Below, piece by piece: positions 43,839 to 51,885 of a stretch of 64,000 nt of DNA. Both the position numbers and the translations under genes were made by a program. Numbering within the stretch: position 1 is the first letter of the stretch; every line of letters begins with the position of its first letter. The notes under the pieces are model-generated. The model did no database searches, was not told where the DNA came from, and saw only the letters and a program-made list of their open reading frames with translations. This stretch comes from Cellulomonas sp. C5510. GTDB lineage: Bacteria; Actinomycetota; Actinomycetes; Actinomycetales; Cellulomonadaceae. The stretch lies in contig NZ_CP081863.1 in the NCBI RefSeq assembly GCF_019797765.1, positions 1 to 64,000 of the forward strand, in the 5' to 3' direction.

Positions 43839-44699
43839 ATGACGTTCACCGCAGCGATCGCCAACAACAAGGGTGGGGTCGCGAAGACCGACACGACCGT
43901 CCAGCTCGCCGCCGCCCTCGGCCGCCGCAAGCTGGGCGTCCTGGTCGTTGACCTCGACCCACAGGCCAACGCCACTCGACGGCTAGGGGTCACATGGGAC
44001 CCGCAGAACCCGACGCCGACCATGTCCGAGGTCGTCGCCGCGAACCAGGAGGGCGCGGGTGCGGGTGCCGTCGTCTCGTGCGGCTGGGATGAGAAGTCCA
44101 TCCCCGAGGCCCAGTACATCGACGTCCTGCCTGCGCGCTTCGACCTGGGCAACCGGGAACACGAAGCCGGCGCGGTAGGTGCGGTCCGGCGTCTGCGCAA
44201 GGCGCTGCGTGGCTGGACAGAGGACTACGACGTCATCCTCATCGACACCAGGCCCGACCTCGGCCACCTGGTGCAGATGGCCCTCGCCGCCGCCGACACG
44301 ACGCTGATCGTCACCACACCGGAGTACGACCCGGTCGAGGGCGCCGTCCGTGTGCGCGACTTCGTCCACCAGCACGCCGAGGACATCGGCAACGAGGGCC
44401 TGACCGTCGGCGGCGTGATCGTCACGATGCGCAAGCACACCGCGGAGCACGCCTTCCAGCTGGAGGGGCTGCGTGAGACCTTCGGTGACCTGGTGTGGGA
44501 CCTGCGAACGACGCGGCGTCTGCTCGACGGGGGAGAGGTCGAGGTGACCCCCTCGTATATCCCGCACCGCACTCGTATCAACGAGGCCGACGGAGCCGCC
44601 ACGTCGCTGTCGGTCTACAAGGACCCGGTCGGGCTGGAGACGACCGCCATCTTCGACCAGCTCGCCGCCCACTTCGCCCGCACGTTCCTGTCCGCCTAG
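43839..44699 (+). CDS. parA: ParA-type partition ATPase
   Basis: A 286-residue ATPase that positions plasmid copies. The deviant Walker A reads NNKGGVAKTDTTVQLAAAL; Ala replaces the usual Gly and Asp follows KT where Thr or Ser is normal. Walker A' is VVDLDPQANAT, and Walker B is VILIDTRPDLG. ATG at 43839 follows GGAGGG. It lies directly after the 9-bp repeat array, and a small DNA-binding candidate follows 9 bp downstream. Confidence 0.9.
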   Translation: MTFTAAIANNKGGVAKTDTTVQLAAALGRRKLGVLVVDLDPQANATRRLGVTWDPQNPTPTMSEVVAANQEGAGAGAVVSCGWDEKSIPEAQYIDVLPARFDLGNREHEAGAVGAVRRLRKALRGWTEDYDVILIDTRPDLGHLVQMALAAADTTLIVTTPEYDPVEGAVRVRDFVHQHAEDIGNEGLTVGGVIVTMRKHTAEHAFQLEGLRETFGDLVWDLRTTRRLLDGGEVEVTPSYIPHRTRINEADGAATSLSVYKDPVGLETTAIFDQLAAHFARTFLSA

Positions 44700-44708
44700 G
44701 AGATCGAC

Positions 44709-45185
44709 ATGACCCGCCCGCCCCGCAGTCGCCCGTCCGGCCAGAGTCCCATCCTCGGCGTCCAGGTCGAAACGGTGCGAATGCCCGTCAAGGACGACTC
44801 TGAGTCGGCCACCACGCCGCGGAGCCCCGCTGACGAGCCAGCACCCGAGCAGACGCCCGCACCTGACCCGGTACGTCAGGAGCCCGCGGCGCCGCCCAGC
44901 GAGCACGCCCGGGCCCGCCGCCGCGGCGCAGCGCGCAACCCCGCGGACTACCTCGTCGGTCAGAAGGCCACGACCTCCCTCCAGATCTACCTCGAGCTCA
45001 AAGCCAGGGCCGAGACGGCCGTGCTGCGCACCGCCGGACAGGAAGGCGGAGTCCGGTCGCTCACCGCCCTCGTCAACGAGGCCCTCGCACGCGAGGTCAT
45101 CCGACTCGAGGAGCAGTTCAACGCCGGTGAGCCGTTCGAGCCCAACCGCGGCGCGTTCCGCATGGGCCGTCCGTTCGGCAGCTGA
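44709..45185 (+). CDS. Putative ParA partner (ParB-like small DNA-binding protein)
   Basis: A 158-residue protein. A Pro-rich, probably disordered N-terminal half precedes a C-terminal domain: TTSLQIYLELKARAETAVLRT, then GGVRSLTALVNEALAREVIRLEE. This strand-helix-helix pattern is that of ribbon-helix-helix dimers. AGGAGATCGAC before the ATG and the 9-bp gap to parA imply co-expression. It is the obvious candidate to bind the upstream 9-bp repeats. Confidence 0.7.
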   Translation: MTRPPRSRPSGQSPILGVQVETVRMPVKDDSESATTPRSPADEPAPEQTPAPDPVRQEPAAPPSEHARARRRGAARNPADYLVGQKATTSLQIYLELKARAETAVLRTAGQEGGVRSLTALVNEALAREVIRLEEQFNAGEPFEPNRGAFRMGRPFGS

Positions 45186-45212
45186 GATGCGACGCGAGAC
45201 GGAGGAGTCCCA

Positions 45213-45797
45213 ATGAACACGGGAAACAACCCGAGCGGTCACCACGCCGCCAGAGGATCCGCCGAAGGTCTGACGGTGTCCGAACTCATCGCCGGCCTGC
45301 GCGCCGGCGCGGAGGGCAGCTACCCGGCCGAGGCAGCCACCGAGCTGCTGGTTCGGCACGGCGCATGGCTCGCACGACCGTGGTTCGTGCAGGAGTGCGT
45401 CTATGCCCTCGACGACCGTGCGGATGTGCTCGCGGTGGACTGGCGGGCGGTGCAAACCCACGTGGGTGCTGCGCAGGGCTCGCCGGCGGAGCGGGCGATC
45501 GCGCTGGTGGCCGCGCAGCTCGGCGGCTACCCCGATCCCGCTGATGAGCCGATCGACCTGCAGGGCATGCCTCCGCTGGCGTGGCTACTGGTCAACCTCG
45601 AGCGCAGGGACGTCGACCTGGTTCTCGCCGCCGTATCGCACGCCGCCGGCACGCAGGACCACGTCGACCATGTCATGGAGCCGGGGGAGTCAGGGGAGTG
45701 GCGGGTAACCTCTACGAGCCCGAGGCTGCGGCCCGGGCCGCTTCACCCCTGGCCTGAGTTCCCCCCACCGAGCAAGGATCTCGAGGGTTCACGATGA
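45213..45797 (+). CDS. Hypothetical plasmid protein
   Basis: A 194-residue, mostly helical soluble protein with no recognised domain. Segments such as LTVSELIAGLRAGAEGSYPAEA and PLAWLLVNLERRDVDLVLAAV look well conserved in composition. GGAGGAG precedes the ATG at 45213. Its stop overlaps the next start (ATGA), so it is co-translated with the following two genes. Confidence 0.7.
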   Translation: MNTGNNPSGHHAARGSAEGLTVSELIAGLRAGAEGSYPAEAATELLVRHGAWLARPWFVQECVYALDDRADVLAVDWRAVQTHVGAAQGSPAERAIALVAAQLGGYPDPADEPIDLQGMPPLAWLLVNLERRDVDLVLAAVSHAAGTQDHVDHVMEPGESGEWRVTSTSPRLRPGPLHPWPEFPPPSKDLEGSR

Positions 45798-46084
45798 ACG
45801 CTGACCAGCCGACGCGGCTCAACGCGACGGCCGTCGCGTTGCTCGAGGCGATCGGTGTCAGTGTCAGGGACTTCGCGCTGTACTACTGGGCTGACGGCGT
45901 CTGGCACGGCGACACCTGCGGGTGCCCGGACGACCGCTGCGCCGGCCACCACCACGCCGAGGGCGTTGAGTGCTGCGAGTGCTTCTCGGCCGAGTACGAC
46001 GATCTCAAGGAACGCCAGTACGACGCGATGAAGGCCGCCAGGCGTGAGCCACCGCCGCCGAGCGGCACCCCATCGAGGGCCTGA
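45794..46084 (+). CDS. Small Cys/His-rich protein
   Basis: A 96-residue protein with CGCPDDRCAGHHHAEGVECCECF, a cluster of six cysteines and three histidines likely to bind zinc. No family was recognised. It overlaps both neighbours by 4 bp and 1 bp. Its 3' end (PPPSGTPSRA) is duplicated at 46595-46628. Confidence 0.68.
   Translation: MNADQPTRLNATAVALLEAIGVSVRDFALYYWADGVWHGDTCGCPDDRCAGHHHAEGVECCECFSAEYDDLKERQYDAMKAARREPPPPSGTPSRA
46051..46084 (+). repeat. 34-bp repeat, copy 1 of 2 (copy 2 at 46595-46628)
   Basis: The last 34 bases of the Cys-rich gene recur at 46595-46628 with three mismatches, in frame with a remnant coding VSVFLGDGVRLEPEQPPP. This suggests a past gene duplication with deletion. 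Confidence 0.8.
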
Positions 46085-46536
46085 TGAAGAGAGGTGCGAG
46101 ACGTGCGGCTACCCGGCACACCGTCGAGCGTCAGGATCTACCGCCGCAAGGTCCACTAGAGGTGGGCGAGCAGACGGCGGGACCGGAGGAGAGGCACATG
46201 CGAGTGGTGAGGCCCCGAGCAGTCCGCAGTGCCGCATCGAGCGACGAAGCGGCGCGCGAGGTGGAGCCGGGTTCTGGGGGTGCCGAGAATGCTCGGCCGG
46301 CAGCGGGACCGCTCTCAGGGTTCTTCTCGTGGCTGATTCTGTGCGTGGTGTTCTGGGTGGGCTTCCCGCGGCTGGAGCTGGCGCCGCCGGAGGTGTCGGA
46401 CGACGCGCCTGCGGTGCTCACGTTCGCCGCCTCCGTAGCCGCCCGAGTGCCCCACCTGGTGCTGGTCATGGCCGGCGCCGCGGTGGTGACCTACCTTCTG
46501 CAGGCGTTCCTCCTGGGCGGCCGCCGGCGCGGGTAG
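46084..46536 (+). CDS. Hypothetical protein with two C-terminal membrane helices
   Basis: A 150-residue protein. The first 75 residues are basic and disordered-looking; two hydrophobic helices follow (FFSWLILCVVFWVGF and VPHLVLVMAGAAVVTYLL). The start overlaps the preceding stop by one base. A shorter version from ATG 46198 is possible. Function unknown. Confidence 0.6.
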   Translation: MKRGARRAATRHTVERQDLPPQGPLEVGEQTAGPEERHMRVVRPRAVRSAASSDEAAREVEPGSGGAENARPAAGPLSGFFSWLILCVVFWVGFPRLELAPPEVSDDAPAVLTFAASVAARVPHLVLVMAGAAVVTYLLQAFLLGGRRRG

Positions 46537-46633
46537 ACCGAGGTCTAGCGGTGTCGGTGTTCCTGGGCGACGGGGTGCGGCTCGAGCCCGAGCAACCGCC
46601 GCCGAGCAGCACCCCACCCAGGGCCTGAGGACC

Positions 46634-46924
46634 TCAGATCCGACGAACGTCCACGGCCGGGACCCACACGGCGCCCGTCATGACCCGCAGGTCCGTAAGC
46701 CGCACGCGCACAAGCTCGCGCGTCCACTCCACCGCGACCGTCTCGACGAACTCGTCCCCGGCCGGCCACCGCAGGACGACGCGGACCGGGACGGGGTGGT
46801 CGACGTCATGGTGCACGCCAGGCGGGACGTCGTGGCCGTTCAGCAGAGGCACGGCCGCCCGCACGCGGGCCATCCCACCGGGGACGACCTCGGGGAGCGA
46901 GAGTCGCGGCCGGTCATCGCTCAC
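46634..46924 (-). CDS. Hypothetical small protein
   Basis: A 96-residue protein with a beta-rich pattern (PVRVVLRWPAGDEFVETVAVEWTRELVRVRL). GTG at 46924 overlaps the preceding small gene by 4 bp, supporting the start. It resembles that neighbour in style (short beta proteins with paired Trp/Val strands). No family was recognised. Confidence 0.6.
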   Translation of the reverse strand: MSDDRPRLSLPEVVPGGMARVRAAVPLLNGHDVPPGVHHDVDHPVPVRVVLRWPAGDEFVETVAVEWTRELVRVRLTDLRVMTGAVWVPAVDVRRI

Positions 46925-47079
46925 GGCCGCCTCGTGACAGCTGAGGCCCAGACCCACACCCAGCCCTCGCGGCCGTGCTCGTCGAGGTAGTGCACGTGTA
47001 CGACCCGCGGGGTCCAGGCCACGGCCTCGCCGTCGACCTCGACGTCCCGCCCGCGGCCGTCGACGATCCACGCCCGCAC
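46921..47079 (-). CDS. Hypothetical very small protein
   Basis: A 52-residue frame from GTG 47079 encoding VRAWIVDGRGRDVEVDGEAV and HYLDEHGREGWVWVWAS. The beta-strand pattern and GTGA overlap with the next gene support it; the start is uncertain, as the frame stays open to 47391. Confidence 0.45.
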   Translation of the reverse strand: MRAWIVDGRGRDVEVDGEAVAWTPRVVHVHYLDEHGREGWVWVWASAVTRRP

Positions 47080-47438
47080 GGCCGGTGGCAGGTTGTGACT
47101 TCTGCCGGTAGATGGCGGTGTTCTCTGGGCGACCGATGGCGGCTCGCTGTGCCGTCGATGCGGCGGCCGCCGCTCACTGGCGGTGTCCTGCTGGCTGTCT
47201 TCGGCGGGACATCGCGACAGACGGTGCTTGGTTAGCCGTTGCTGGGAATCGGACCGACGGTGAACCGCCCAATCAGTCCTTGGTATCACCCTAGCCAGTC
47301 CAGGTAGACGCCCGTGGTCCACGCGATGGCCCGGTGGCTCCGCGAGCAAGGCGGCGCCGATGATCAGCCCTTCCGGGTCCCTGTGTGCCACACCCAGGTG
47401 CGCGGGGTTGCTCGAAGTGGCGCCCGTAGGATCGGGAC
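47080..47438. other. Intergenic region without a recognised gene
   Basis: About 360 bp between the small minus-strand genes and the metal-dependent regulator. I see no supportable gene. No match to a DtxR or MntR operator was recognised, although the regulator at 47439 may control its own promoter here. Confidence 0.4.
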
Positions 47439-48167
47439 ATGGGAGATCGACGTGCTTCGGAGATGGGGGAGAACTACCTCCGGATCATCTGGAAGGCGCA
47501 GGAGTGGCCTGGCAGTTCCGTGTCTACGAACGAGATCGCCGAGACTTTGGCGGTAACGCCCTCGTCGGTGTCAGCCAATCTGAAGAAGCTCGCCCGGGAC
47601 GGATTGATCGACTACGAGCCGTATGGGCGCATCGGACTTACCCCCGCCGGTCACGAGATCGCCGTGATGGTTGTGCGTCGCCATCGCGTCTTGGAGACCT
47701 ACCTGGTCGAGCGTCTAGGTCTCGGTTGGGATGAGGTGCATGTAGAGGCGCATGCCCTCGAGCATGCGGTGTCCGACCTTGTTCTGGACCGCATGGATGA
47801 GGTGCTCGGCCACCCTGCCCGCGACCCGCACGGAGACCCGATCCCTCGCTCCGATGGGAGCATCGAGCGCGCTGTGGGGTCCAGCTCCGCAGCGCGTCTG
47901 AGTGAGATCGACCCCGGCGCTCACGGATGTGTCATTCGCATCTCGGATCACGAGCCCGAAATTCTGCGGTATCTCGAAGCGCGGGAGATCAACCTCGGGA
48001 CCCGTATTCACCTGGATGAGAGGAACCTGGCAGTTGGTTCCGTGTTGATCTCCCATTCAAGCGTGACGGGTGAGCGCGTGGGGGATCGCGTCGAGGTCGC
48101 CATCGGCGCGGCCGATGCGGTGTGGGTCAGCGTCGACTCATACCCTGTCGACCCTCCTGGTCGCTGA
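47439..48167 (+). CDS. DtxR/MntR family metal-dependent repressor
   Basis: A 242-residue regulator. N-terminal winged helix: MGENYLRIIWKAQ, VSTNEIAETLAVTPSSVSANLKKL. The dimerisation/metal domain contains VVRRHRVLETYLVERLGLGWDEVHVEAHALEHAVSD with the His/Glu ligands of the family (RRHR, AHALEHA). The C-terminal 75 residues resemble a FeoA/SH3-like domain (GTRIHLDERNL). It probably senses Mn(II) or Fe(II) and controls the transport genes that follow. ATG 47439 is used; ATG 47463 (MGENYL) would match shorter homologues. Confidence 0.88.
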   Translation: MGDRRASEMGENYLRIIWKAQEWPGSSVSTNEIAETLAVTPSSVSANLKKLARDGLIDYEPYGRIGLTPAGHEIAVMVVRRHRVLETYLVERLGLGWDEVHVEAHALEHAVSDLVLDRMDEVLGHPARDPHGDPIPRSDGSIERAVGSSSAARLSEIDPGAHGCVIRISDHEPEILRYLEAREINLGTRIHLDERNLAVGSVLISHSSVTGERVGDRVEVAIGAADAVWVSVDSYPVDPPGR

Positions 48168-48178
48168 TCAGGCTGCAA

Positions 48179-48412
48179 CTACTCCGGCAGGATGTCACCC
48201 ACGGGTAGCCCGGTGATCGCGTCAGTGGCGGCGGTCGCTCCATCGACAACGCTGGTCGCCTCGTCAACGAGGCCGGTTGCGGAGTTCGTGAAGTCCTGCA
48301 CTACGGTCGTGGCCGACTCGCCGAGGGAGCCCAGGTCGGCTGGCAGCCCAGGGATCTCAAGCCCCACCGCCTCCTTCACACCGATGATTGCGTTCTTGAG
48401 CGCTTCCCACAT
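48179..48412 (-). CDS. Hypothetical small protein
   Basis: A 77-residue protein: MWEALKNAIIGVKEAVGLEI, then a helical Ala/Thr/Val-rich part. A GGAGG site precedes the ATG at 48412. It is convergent with the DtxR-type regulator. No family was recognised. Confidence 0.65.
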   Translation of the reverse strand: MWEALKNAIIGVKEAVGLEIPGLPADLGSLGESATTVVQDFTNSATGLVDEATSVVDGATAATDAITGLPVGDILPE

Positions 48413-48465
48413 GGGGTCCTCCGTCGTTGTCGGTCAGTACGGTCTGGGTATGGGGATGGGTGAGT

Positions 48466-48612
48466 TCAGGGTCTCCGGGTCATCTGGGCGCGCAGCCGTG
48501 CCAGATGGCGACGGTTCTCCGGCTTGGCCGCCTGCCGTCGGGCTTGGTCGATCACGGTGCGGCCCTGGGGGCTGCGGACGAATGCGGTCAGCTTCTGGAT
48601 GAGGTTGGACAT
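48466..48612 (-). CDS. Small helical protein of an actinobacterial type
   Basis: A 48-residue frame: MSNLIQKLTAFVRSPQG, then RTVIDQARRQAAKPENR and a basic helical end. This pattern (an amphipathic start, then RSPQGR) is familiar from small uncharacterised proteins in many actinobacteria. It precedes the other small gene on the same strand. It is known only by sequence pattern. Confidence 0.6.
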   Translation of the reverse strand: MSNLIQKLTAFVRSPQGRTVIDQARRQAAKPENRRHLARLRAQMTRRP

Positions 48613-48699
48613 CGGGTTTCTCGCTCTCGGGTGGATTCGGCGGGCGTTTCAGGCGGCGGAAGCAGCGACCCACGGGTCGTGTCGGCCCACTGCTGCGGC

Positions 48700-51009
48700 T
48701 CAGTTGCCAGTGCTGCGTGCTCCGGTGGGCACGAGGCTGAACGCACCCTCTTCTTCCTGGGCGTTGTGCAGGCGTAGGACTGCGTACAGCCCGTAGAGCA
48801 GTCGTCGGAGCTCGACGACGTCTTCGGGTTGGACGGTGTCGTTGTCCAAGTTGGTAAGCAGTCGGCGCAGGCGGCTGACCTGGTGCTCGATTTCCGCGTG
48901 GGTGCGGCTGATCGCGGCGGTCGTGTCGGAACTGCCGAGGGCCCGGTCGACCAGCGGCACGAGCAGCGACTCGTCGGCCCGCTCGTGCGGGAGGAGTTCT
49001 CCCTCGAGACGGTCGAGCAGGGTGTGTGCCGGAGCGAGATCGCAGTTCTGCGTGGAGAGGGTGTCGGCCACGGCCCGGATCTGCTCGACGACGGCGAGCA
49101 CCGCGTCGTGCTCGACCTTCAGTTCGTGCGCGATGGCGATGTCGGCTGACGGCATCGCGATCGTGTGGACCTTGCCGGGAAGGACGGCCCGCAGGGCGAT
49201 GCCGATCGCGAGGATATCGATGACTTCCTGGGTGACCGCACCGGCCGCCGGCGGGAGCAACCCGACCGCTGCTGCGACCATCGCGACCAGCGACAGGCCC
49301 ATACCCACCAGGACCGCCTGCAGGGCGATGCGCTTGGACCGGCGGGCGATGAGGATCGCATCGGCGAGGGCATCGAGCCGGTCGACTGTCAGGACGACGT
49401 CGGCGGCCTCCGATGACGCGGTCGCTCCCCGCGCGGCCAGGGCCACGCCGACCCCCGCGGCGGCCAGCGCCGGGGCATCGTTCACGCCGTCACCGACCAT
49501 GATTGTCGCGGCGTGCGCGGCCTCGGACTCGATCGCGGCGAGTTTGTCGGCCGGGTCGCAGTCGGCCAGCACGGTATCGACCCCGACGATCCGCCCGACG
49601 GTGTCGGCGATGTCGGCCCTATCTCCGGTGACCAGGACGACCCGGCTGATGCCGGCCTCGCGCAACGTGCGGATCATTCGCGGCGCGTCGGACCGGATCG
49701 GGTCCTGGAGAAGGAACGCCCCCGCCGGTTCGCCGTCGATCGCGACGAACACGGTGAGTGAGCCGTCCAGGTCCGCGCGCCGGCGCACCTGACGCACCCA
49801 TGCGGGCTGCGTGTCGCCGACGATCCACTCGGCCTTGCCCACTTGCACCTCGTGGGTGCCGACCCGCCCGCGCAGCCCGTACCCGTGCTCTTCCTGCACG
49901 TTCTCGGGCATCTCCAGCGTCAGGCCGCGGCGGGTCGCTGCGGTGACGATCGAGGAGGCGAGGACGTGCGGGGATACCTGGTCGAGCGAGGCCGCCAGGC
50001 GCAGGACCTCGTCGGCGTCCACCCGGTCGCTGGCTGTGACGACGTCGGCCAGGGTCGGCTGCCCCTGGGTCAGGGTGCCCGTCTTGTCGAAGAGCATGAC
50101 GCGCCCGGCAGCCAGCCGCTCCAGCGCGCCGCCACCCTTGACGACAACACCGATGCGCGCAGCGCGGGACAGCCCGGACATGATCGCGATCGGTGCCGCA
50201 AGCAGCAGCGGGCACGGCGTCGCGACCACCAGAACGGCGACCGCGCGCACCGCGTCCCCGCTGAGTACCCACGCCACGCCAGCTAGCACCAGGGTGAGCG
50301 GGACGAAGACAACCGCGATCCGGTCAGCCGCGCGCACGAACGGCGCCGACGACGCCTGCGCTTGCTCCACGAGGCGCACCACACCCGCATAGGTGGACTC
50401 CGCAGCCACCGAGGTCGCGACGAGGTCGATCGGCGGCCCGGCGTTGACCACCCCGCTGCGCACTTCATCCCCTGCCGGTCGCTCGACCGGCAGGGACTCC
50501 CCCGTCAGCGCGGCTTCGTCCAGGATCCCACCCGACACGAGGCGCCCGTCGACCGGAACGACCTCCCCCGTGCCCACCAGGATCCGGTCCCCCCTGCAGA
50601 CCTCGTCCACAGGGACCTCGACGACACTGCCCTCCAGCCGGCGCCGGGCCGTGCGCGGGGCCCGCTCTACCAGCAGGCTCAGCTCGCGCCGCGCCCGTGC
50701 CGCCGCCCTCGCCTCAAGCAGTTGGCCCGAGGCGAGCATCACCGTGATCATCGCGCCTGCGAACGGCTCGTCTACCCACAGGGCACCAGCCAGTGCGAGC
50801 AGCGCGATGACGTCGACGCTCGGCTGACGGCGCCGGATCGCGCCCGCCGTCCACGCGATCGAGAACGCCAGCCCGAGTACCGTCCCGGCAACCCACAGCG
50901 ACTCCGAGAACGGCATGGCACCCAGCAGCCACGCCGCGCCGCCCCCGAGCAACAGCACGGTGGAGGAGACGAAAAGCAGTAGCTGCACACGACTGCGAAT
51001 CCACGTCAT
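48700..51009 (-). CDS. P1B-5-type metal ATPase with C-terminal hemerythrin domain
   Basis: A 769-residue pump. Motifs: TGESLPV, the transmembrane TPCPLLLAAP, DKTGTLTQG, SPHVLASSIV in place of SEHPLA, and GDGVNDAPALAAAG. The last 150 residues form a hemerythrin-like helical domain with metal ligands in KVEHDAVLA, LPHERADES, THAEIEHQ and LHNAQEEE. TPCP plus hemerythrin defines the P1B-5 group, whose characterised member (Nia) exports Ni(II) and Fe(II) and may be gated by the di-iron domain. An alpha5-site ArsR repressor lies 193 bp upstream on the same strand, with a shared TTGCG-type site before each gene. Confidence 0.9.
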   Translation of the reverse strand: MTWIRSRVQLLLFVSSTVLLLGGGAAWLLGAMPFSESLWVAGTVLGLAFSIAWTAGAIRRRQPSVDVIALLALAGALWVDEPFAGAMITVMLASGQLLEARAAARARRELSLLVERAPRTARRRLEGSVVEVPVDEVCRGDRILVGTGEVVPVDGRLVSGGILDEAALTGESLPVERPAGDEVRSGVVNAGPPIDLVATSVAAESTYAGVVRLVEQAQASSAPFVRAADRIAVVFVPLTLVLAGVAWVLSGDAVRAVAVLVVATPCPLLLAAPIAIMSGLSRAARIGVVVKGGGALERLAAGRVMLFDKTGTLTQGQPTLADVVTASDRVDADEVLRLAASLDQVSPHVLASSIVTAATRRGLTLEMPENVQEEHGYGLRGRVGTHEVQVGKAEWIVGDTQPAWVRQVRRRADLDGSLTVFVAIDGEPAGAFLLQDPIRSDAPRMIRTLREAGISRVVLVTGDRADIADTVGRIVGVDTVLADCDPADKLAAIESEAAHAATIMVGDGVNDAPALAAAGVGVALAARGATASSEAADVVLTVDRLDALADAILIARRSKRIALQAVLVGMGLSLVAMVAAAVGLLPPAAGAVTQEVIDILAIGIALRAVLPGKVHTIAMPSADIAIAHELKVEHDAVLAVVEQIRAVADTLSTQNCDLAPAHTLLDRLEGELLPHERADESLLVPLVDRALGSSDTTAAISRTHAEIEHQVSRLRRLLTNLDNDTVQPEDVVELRRLLYGLYAVLRLHNAQEEEGAFSLVPTGARSTGN

Positions 51010-51171
51010 CTGAACAGTCTGTGAACCCGCCCGGCTATGTGTCTACGCGCAAAGGAAGTTGTGGCACGCCTCATGAGCGATTGCACGGATCACCACAAAT
51101 CGATCCAGGGCCTTCGCGTGCGTGCGCCTCGGCCATCGCAAGGGGATGGTGGCGCGCTCAGCGCGCAGCAC

Positions 51172-51179
51172 TTGCGTAA
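51172..51179. promoter_or_regulatory. ArsR-type half site TTGCGTAA before the ATPase gene
   Basis: TTGCGTAA lies between the ArsR stop and the ATPase start, next to a GCGCGCT-C-AGCGCGC palindrome (51153-51167). It closely matches TTGCGCAA at 51558 upstream of the ArsR gene, so the repressor probably controls both. Confidence 0.6.
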
Positions 51180-51202
51180 CTTGCCCCGCCCGTGTCGGGG
51201 GG

Positions 51203-51520
51203 TCAGTCGCGCAGGTCGAGGATGTGTTCGACGGCTTGGTGGACGAGGGTGACGATGTGGGGGTCGGTGACTCGGTAGAGCAGGCGTCGGCCATCGCGGC
51301 GTGCGTCGATCCATCCGGCCAGGCGCAGCTTGGCCAGGTGCTGGCTGATGCCGGCCTTGGTCCCGCCGACTGCGGCGACGAGCGTGGTGACGTCGACCTC
51401 GTCGTTGGACAGGATCCACAGCAGGTGCAGGCGGCCGGGGGCGCTCAGGAGAGCGAAGACTTCGGCGGCGTCCTCGAGGACGTCACGAGCCGGCGCGTCG
51501 CGGCTTGTCGGCTGGGTCAT
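51203..51520 (-). CDS. ArsR/SmtB repressor with alpha5 metal site
   Basis: A 105-residue winged-helix repressor. The recognition helix is GTKAGISQHLAKLRLAGWI. Asp86, His88, His99 and Asp102 reproduce the D-x-H-x10-H-x2-(D/E/H) alpha5 site of Ni/Co/Zn sensors such as NmtR and CzrA, and there is no Cys metal box. The likely inducers are Ni, Co or Zn, consistent with the P1B-5 ATPase downstream. The ATG at 51520 is inside the gene's own promoter region, with an operator 37 bp upstream. Confidence 0.88.
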   Translation of the reverse strand: MTQPTSRDAPARDVLEDAAEVFALLSAPGRLHLLWILSNDEVDVTTLVAAVGGTKAGISQHLAKLRLAGWIDARRDGRRLLYRVTDPHIVTLVHQAVEHILDLRD

Positions 51521-51885
51521 GACTGTCTCCGGATCGTCGAGTAAGGCAAGACTATAGTTGCGCAACCACTTGACAGTCCATGTACGGCGCGCTCTACTTC
51601 TCGTGTCGACCGGACGTCTCTGCGCGCCATGGCCGCGCCGGACCCGAAGAGGAGGTGAGGGGTATGAATCCCGGACATAGTTGCCCGCCCAGCGATCTCC
51701 CTTCATCGCCGGTCGGCCCGCGTCTCGGAGAGCTGTAACCCGCTTCCGTCACCATCAGGTCGGCCTCGCACGTGGCTCCTCGGCGTTGAGGATGTCCGCA
51801 CCAGGTCGCGCGCCAGCATGCGTGCTCGTCCCCTCTTCCTTCTGCGCCGCCCTCGGGGTGCGCGCTGCTGCGCTTGGAGCATGTG
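51521..51885. other. Divergent regulatory region between arsR and the NRAMP-like gene
   Basis: It contains the ArsR operator at 51558. TTGACA (51570-51575) and TCTACT (51593-51598) with 17-bp spacing may be a rightward promoter for the NRAMP-like gene, giving a leader of roughly 280 bases. I looked for the yybP-ykoY manganese and M-box magnesium riboswitch cores and did not recognise either. Confidence 0.45.
51557..51566. promoter_or_regulatory. ArsR operator palindrome GTTGCGCAAC
   Basis: A perfect 10-bp palindrome just upstream of the arsR gene, flanked by TATAGT (minus strand, 51556-51551), a good -10 box for arsR. TTGCGYAA is a common ArsR site in actinobacteria. Autorepression is inferred. 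Confidence 0.7.

Noticed and set aside
51600..51885. A riboswitch (yybP-ykoY or M-box) in the leader of the NRAMP-like gene
   Set aside because: I looked for the conserved cores of both classes and found no convincing match. A covariance-model search would be needed to exclude others.
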